Of a stretch of DNA of 5,435 nt, positions 5,179 through 5,435 are shown piece by piece. Within the stretch, counting starts at the first letter, position 1. Each line of letters opens with the position of its first letter. The notes below the pieces were generated by a model. The model was not told the DNA's origin and did not search any database. It worked only from the letters and a program-made list of their open reading frames with translations. A program made the position numbers and the translations under genes. This stretch comes from Candidatus Heimdallarchaeota archaeon (GTDB lineage Archaea; Asgardarchaeota; Heimdallarchaeia; Hodarchaeales; LC-3). The stretch is taken from NCBI GenBank assembly GCA_027364495.1, contig DAHXPE010000521.1, positions 1 to 5,435 of the forward strand. The letters are read 5' to 3'.

Positions 5179-5292
5179 AATTACAATAACAGGACAGTTA
5201 AGTAAAAAGTCAAGGCGGAGAAAAGGAACACTATTCACCAGCTCGAAACAGACCGCCGAAGGCGGATATAAGCAGCGTTAGCTTTTCCCACG
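5179..5292. other. GC-richer intergenic segment before the insertion sequence
   Basis: No gene is seen here. From 5211 to 5292 about half the bases are G or C by hand count, against about 30% elsewhere. The segment holds a perfect small hairpin at 5253-5265 (CCGCC, loop GAA, GGCGG) with no T-run, and a GCGTTAGC at 5275-5282 that carries a GTT core like an attC right end, ten bases before the insertion-sequence boundary. The left part could belong to the attachment site starting at 5165, but no convincing long pairing was found. Confidence 0.35.
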
Positions 5293-5366
5293 TGTGTTTT
5301 TTCCGTTCAAAATTGACCAGTATTTCCGGCGAAAATTGACCACCTAAATCATAAAACAATAATAAA

Positions 5367-5410
5367 TTTCTTCTTCACATTAAGTGAAATATTTAATAAC
5401 GAAGAAGAAA
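5367..5410 (+). repeat. Inverted repeat in the transposase leader
   Basis: TTTCTTCTTC (5367-5376) and GAAGAAGAAA (5401-5410) are perfect 10-bp complements. Inside lies a smaller repeat, TTCAC (5374-5378) and GTGAA (5384-5388), which overlaps the outer left arm, so the two hairpins would be partly exclusive. It sits 7 bases upstream of the ribosome-binding site of the transposase gene. Similar leader structures in other insertion sequences limit expression from outside transcripts; that role here is inference. Confidence 0.5.
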
Positions 5411-5429
5411 GAAAAATAAGGTGATCACT

Positions 5430-5435
5430 ATGGAA
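5430..5435 (+). CDS. istA: Start of IS21-family transposase gene istA (first two codons only)
   Basis: ATGGAA at the very end of the window is preceded by AAGGTGATC (5418-5426), a nine-base match to the anti-Shine-Dalgarno region of 16S rRNA and the strongest ribosome-binding site in the window, three bases before the ATG. In IS21 elements the first gene inside the left end is istA, which encodes the DDE transposase, followed by the ATPase gene istB. The call rests on the IS21-type end upstream and on position; the coding sequence itself is not in view. Confidence 0.5.

Larger units (their letters stand above)
5293..5435 (+). mobile_element. Left end of an IS21-family insertion sequence (partial)
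   Basis: The end carries two direct copies of AAAATTGACCA (5309-5319 and 5332-5342), 23 bases apart. Repeated AAATTGACC units inside a terminal region beginning with TGT are characteristic of IS21-family ends, where they bind the IstA transposase. The likely first base is in TGTGTTTTTTCC at 5293 or two bases further in; the exact edge cannot be set without the other end or the target duplication. A leader with an inverted repeat and a strong ribosome-binding site then leads to the first gene. The remainder of the element lies beyond the window. Confidence 0.75.

Noticed and set aside
5253..5265. CCGCC-GAA-GGCGG hairpin as a terminator for the AlbA_2 gene
   Set aside because: The stem is only 5 bp and is followed by ATATAAG, not a T-run.
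1..5435. CRISPR array, tRNA or rRNA genes
   Set aside because: No regularly spaced repeats with unique spacers, and no tRNA-like or rRNA-like conserved segments were seen on either strand.

Overview
The window is very AT-rich (roughly 30% G+C by eye). It reads like accessory DNA from a member of the Bacteroidota. Three things point there: the PIN-domain toxin has the sequence style common in that phylum, ribosome-binding sites are weak, and the antitoxin promoter fits the ATTG/TTTG-N20-TAnnTTTG pattern rather than a sigma-70 one. The genus cannot be named. All convincing genes lie on the + strand, and short genes alternate with long non-coding gaps.

Layout: (1) 9-437, a VapC-like PIN ribonuclease toxin with no antitoxin visible in the window. 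(2) 540-1171, a complete type II toxin-antitoxin operon, Phd/YefM antitoxin followed by RelE/ParE toxin, with a palindromic operator overlapping its promoter. (3) 1172-1453, a chimeric open frame: an 85-bp near-exact copy of the 3' part of the PIN gene joined to an unrelated one-helix membrane segment, probably a recombination scar. (4) 1650-2132, a small exported protein of an uncharacterised family with a GHY...WGCGTxC core. (5) 2133-2853, about 720 bases without a convincing gene. (6) 2854-3792, an unrecognised 312-residue membrane-anchored protein whose stop overlaps a possible 39-codon ORF (ATGA). (7) 3928-3998, an imperfect palindrome built like an integron attC recombination site. (8) 4011-5159, a Schlafen-type AlbA_2 domain protein. 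(9) about 5293 to the end, the left end of an IS21-family insertion sequence with the first two codons of its transposase gene.

The main idea from the sequence is that much of this is a gene-cassette array, or its decayed remains, without its integrase in view. A complete attC-like fold sits between two genes. A related TATAAC-type box begins within five bases of the stop codons of three different genes (vapC, relE and the AlbA_2 gene). Two genes start 14-15 bases after a GTT core. The content (toxin-antitoxin genes, small orphan proteins, a possible defence protein, one orientation, no shared pathway) is what cassette arrays usually carry. The toxin-antitoxin pair may stabilise the array. 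The IS21 end lies close to the last cassette-like boundary. The cassette interpretation is inference: several expected sites are missing or not recognisable.
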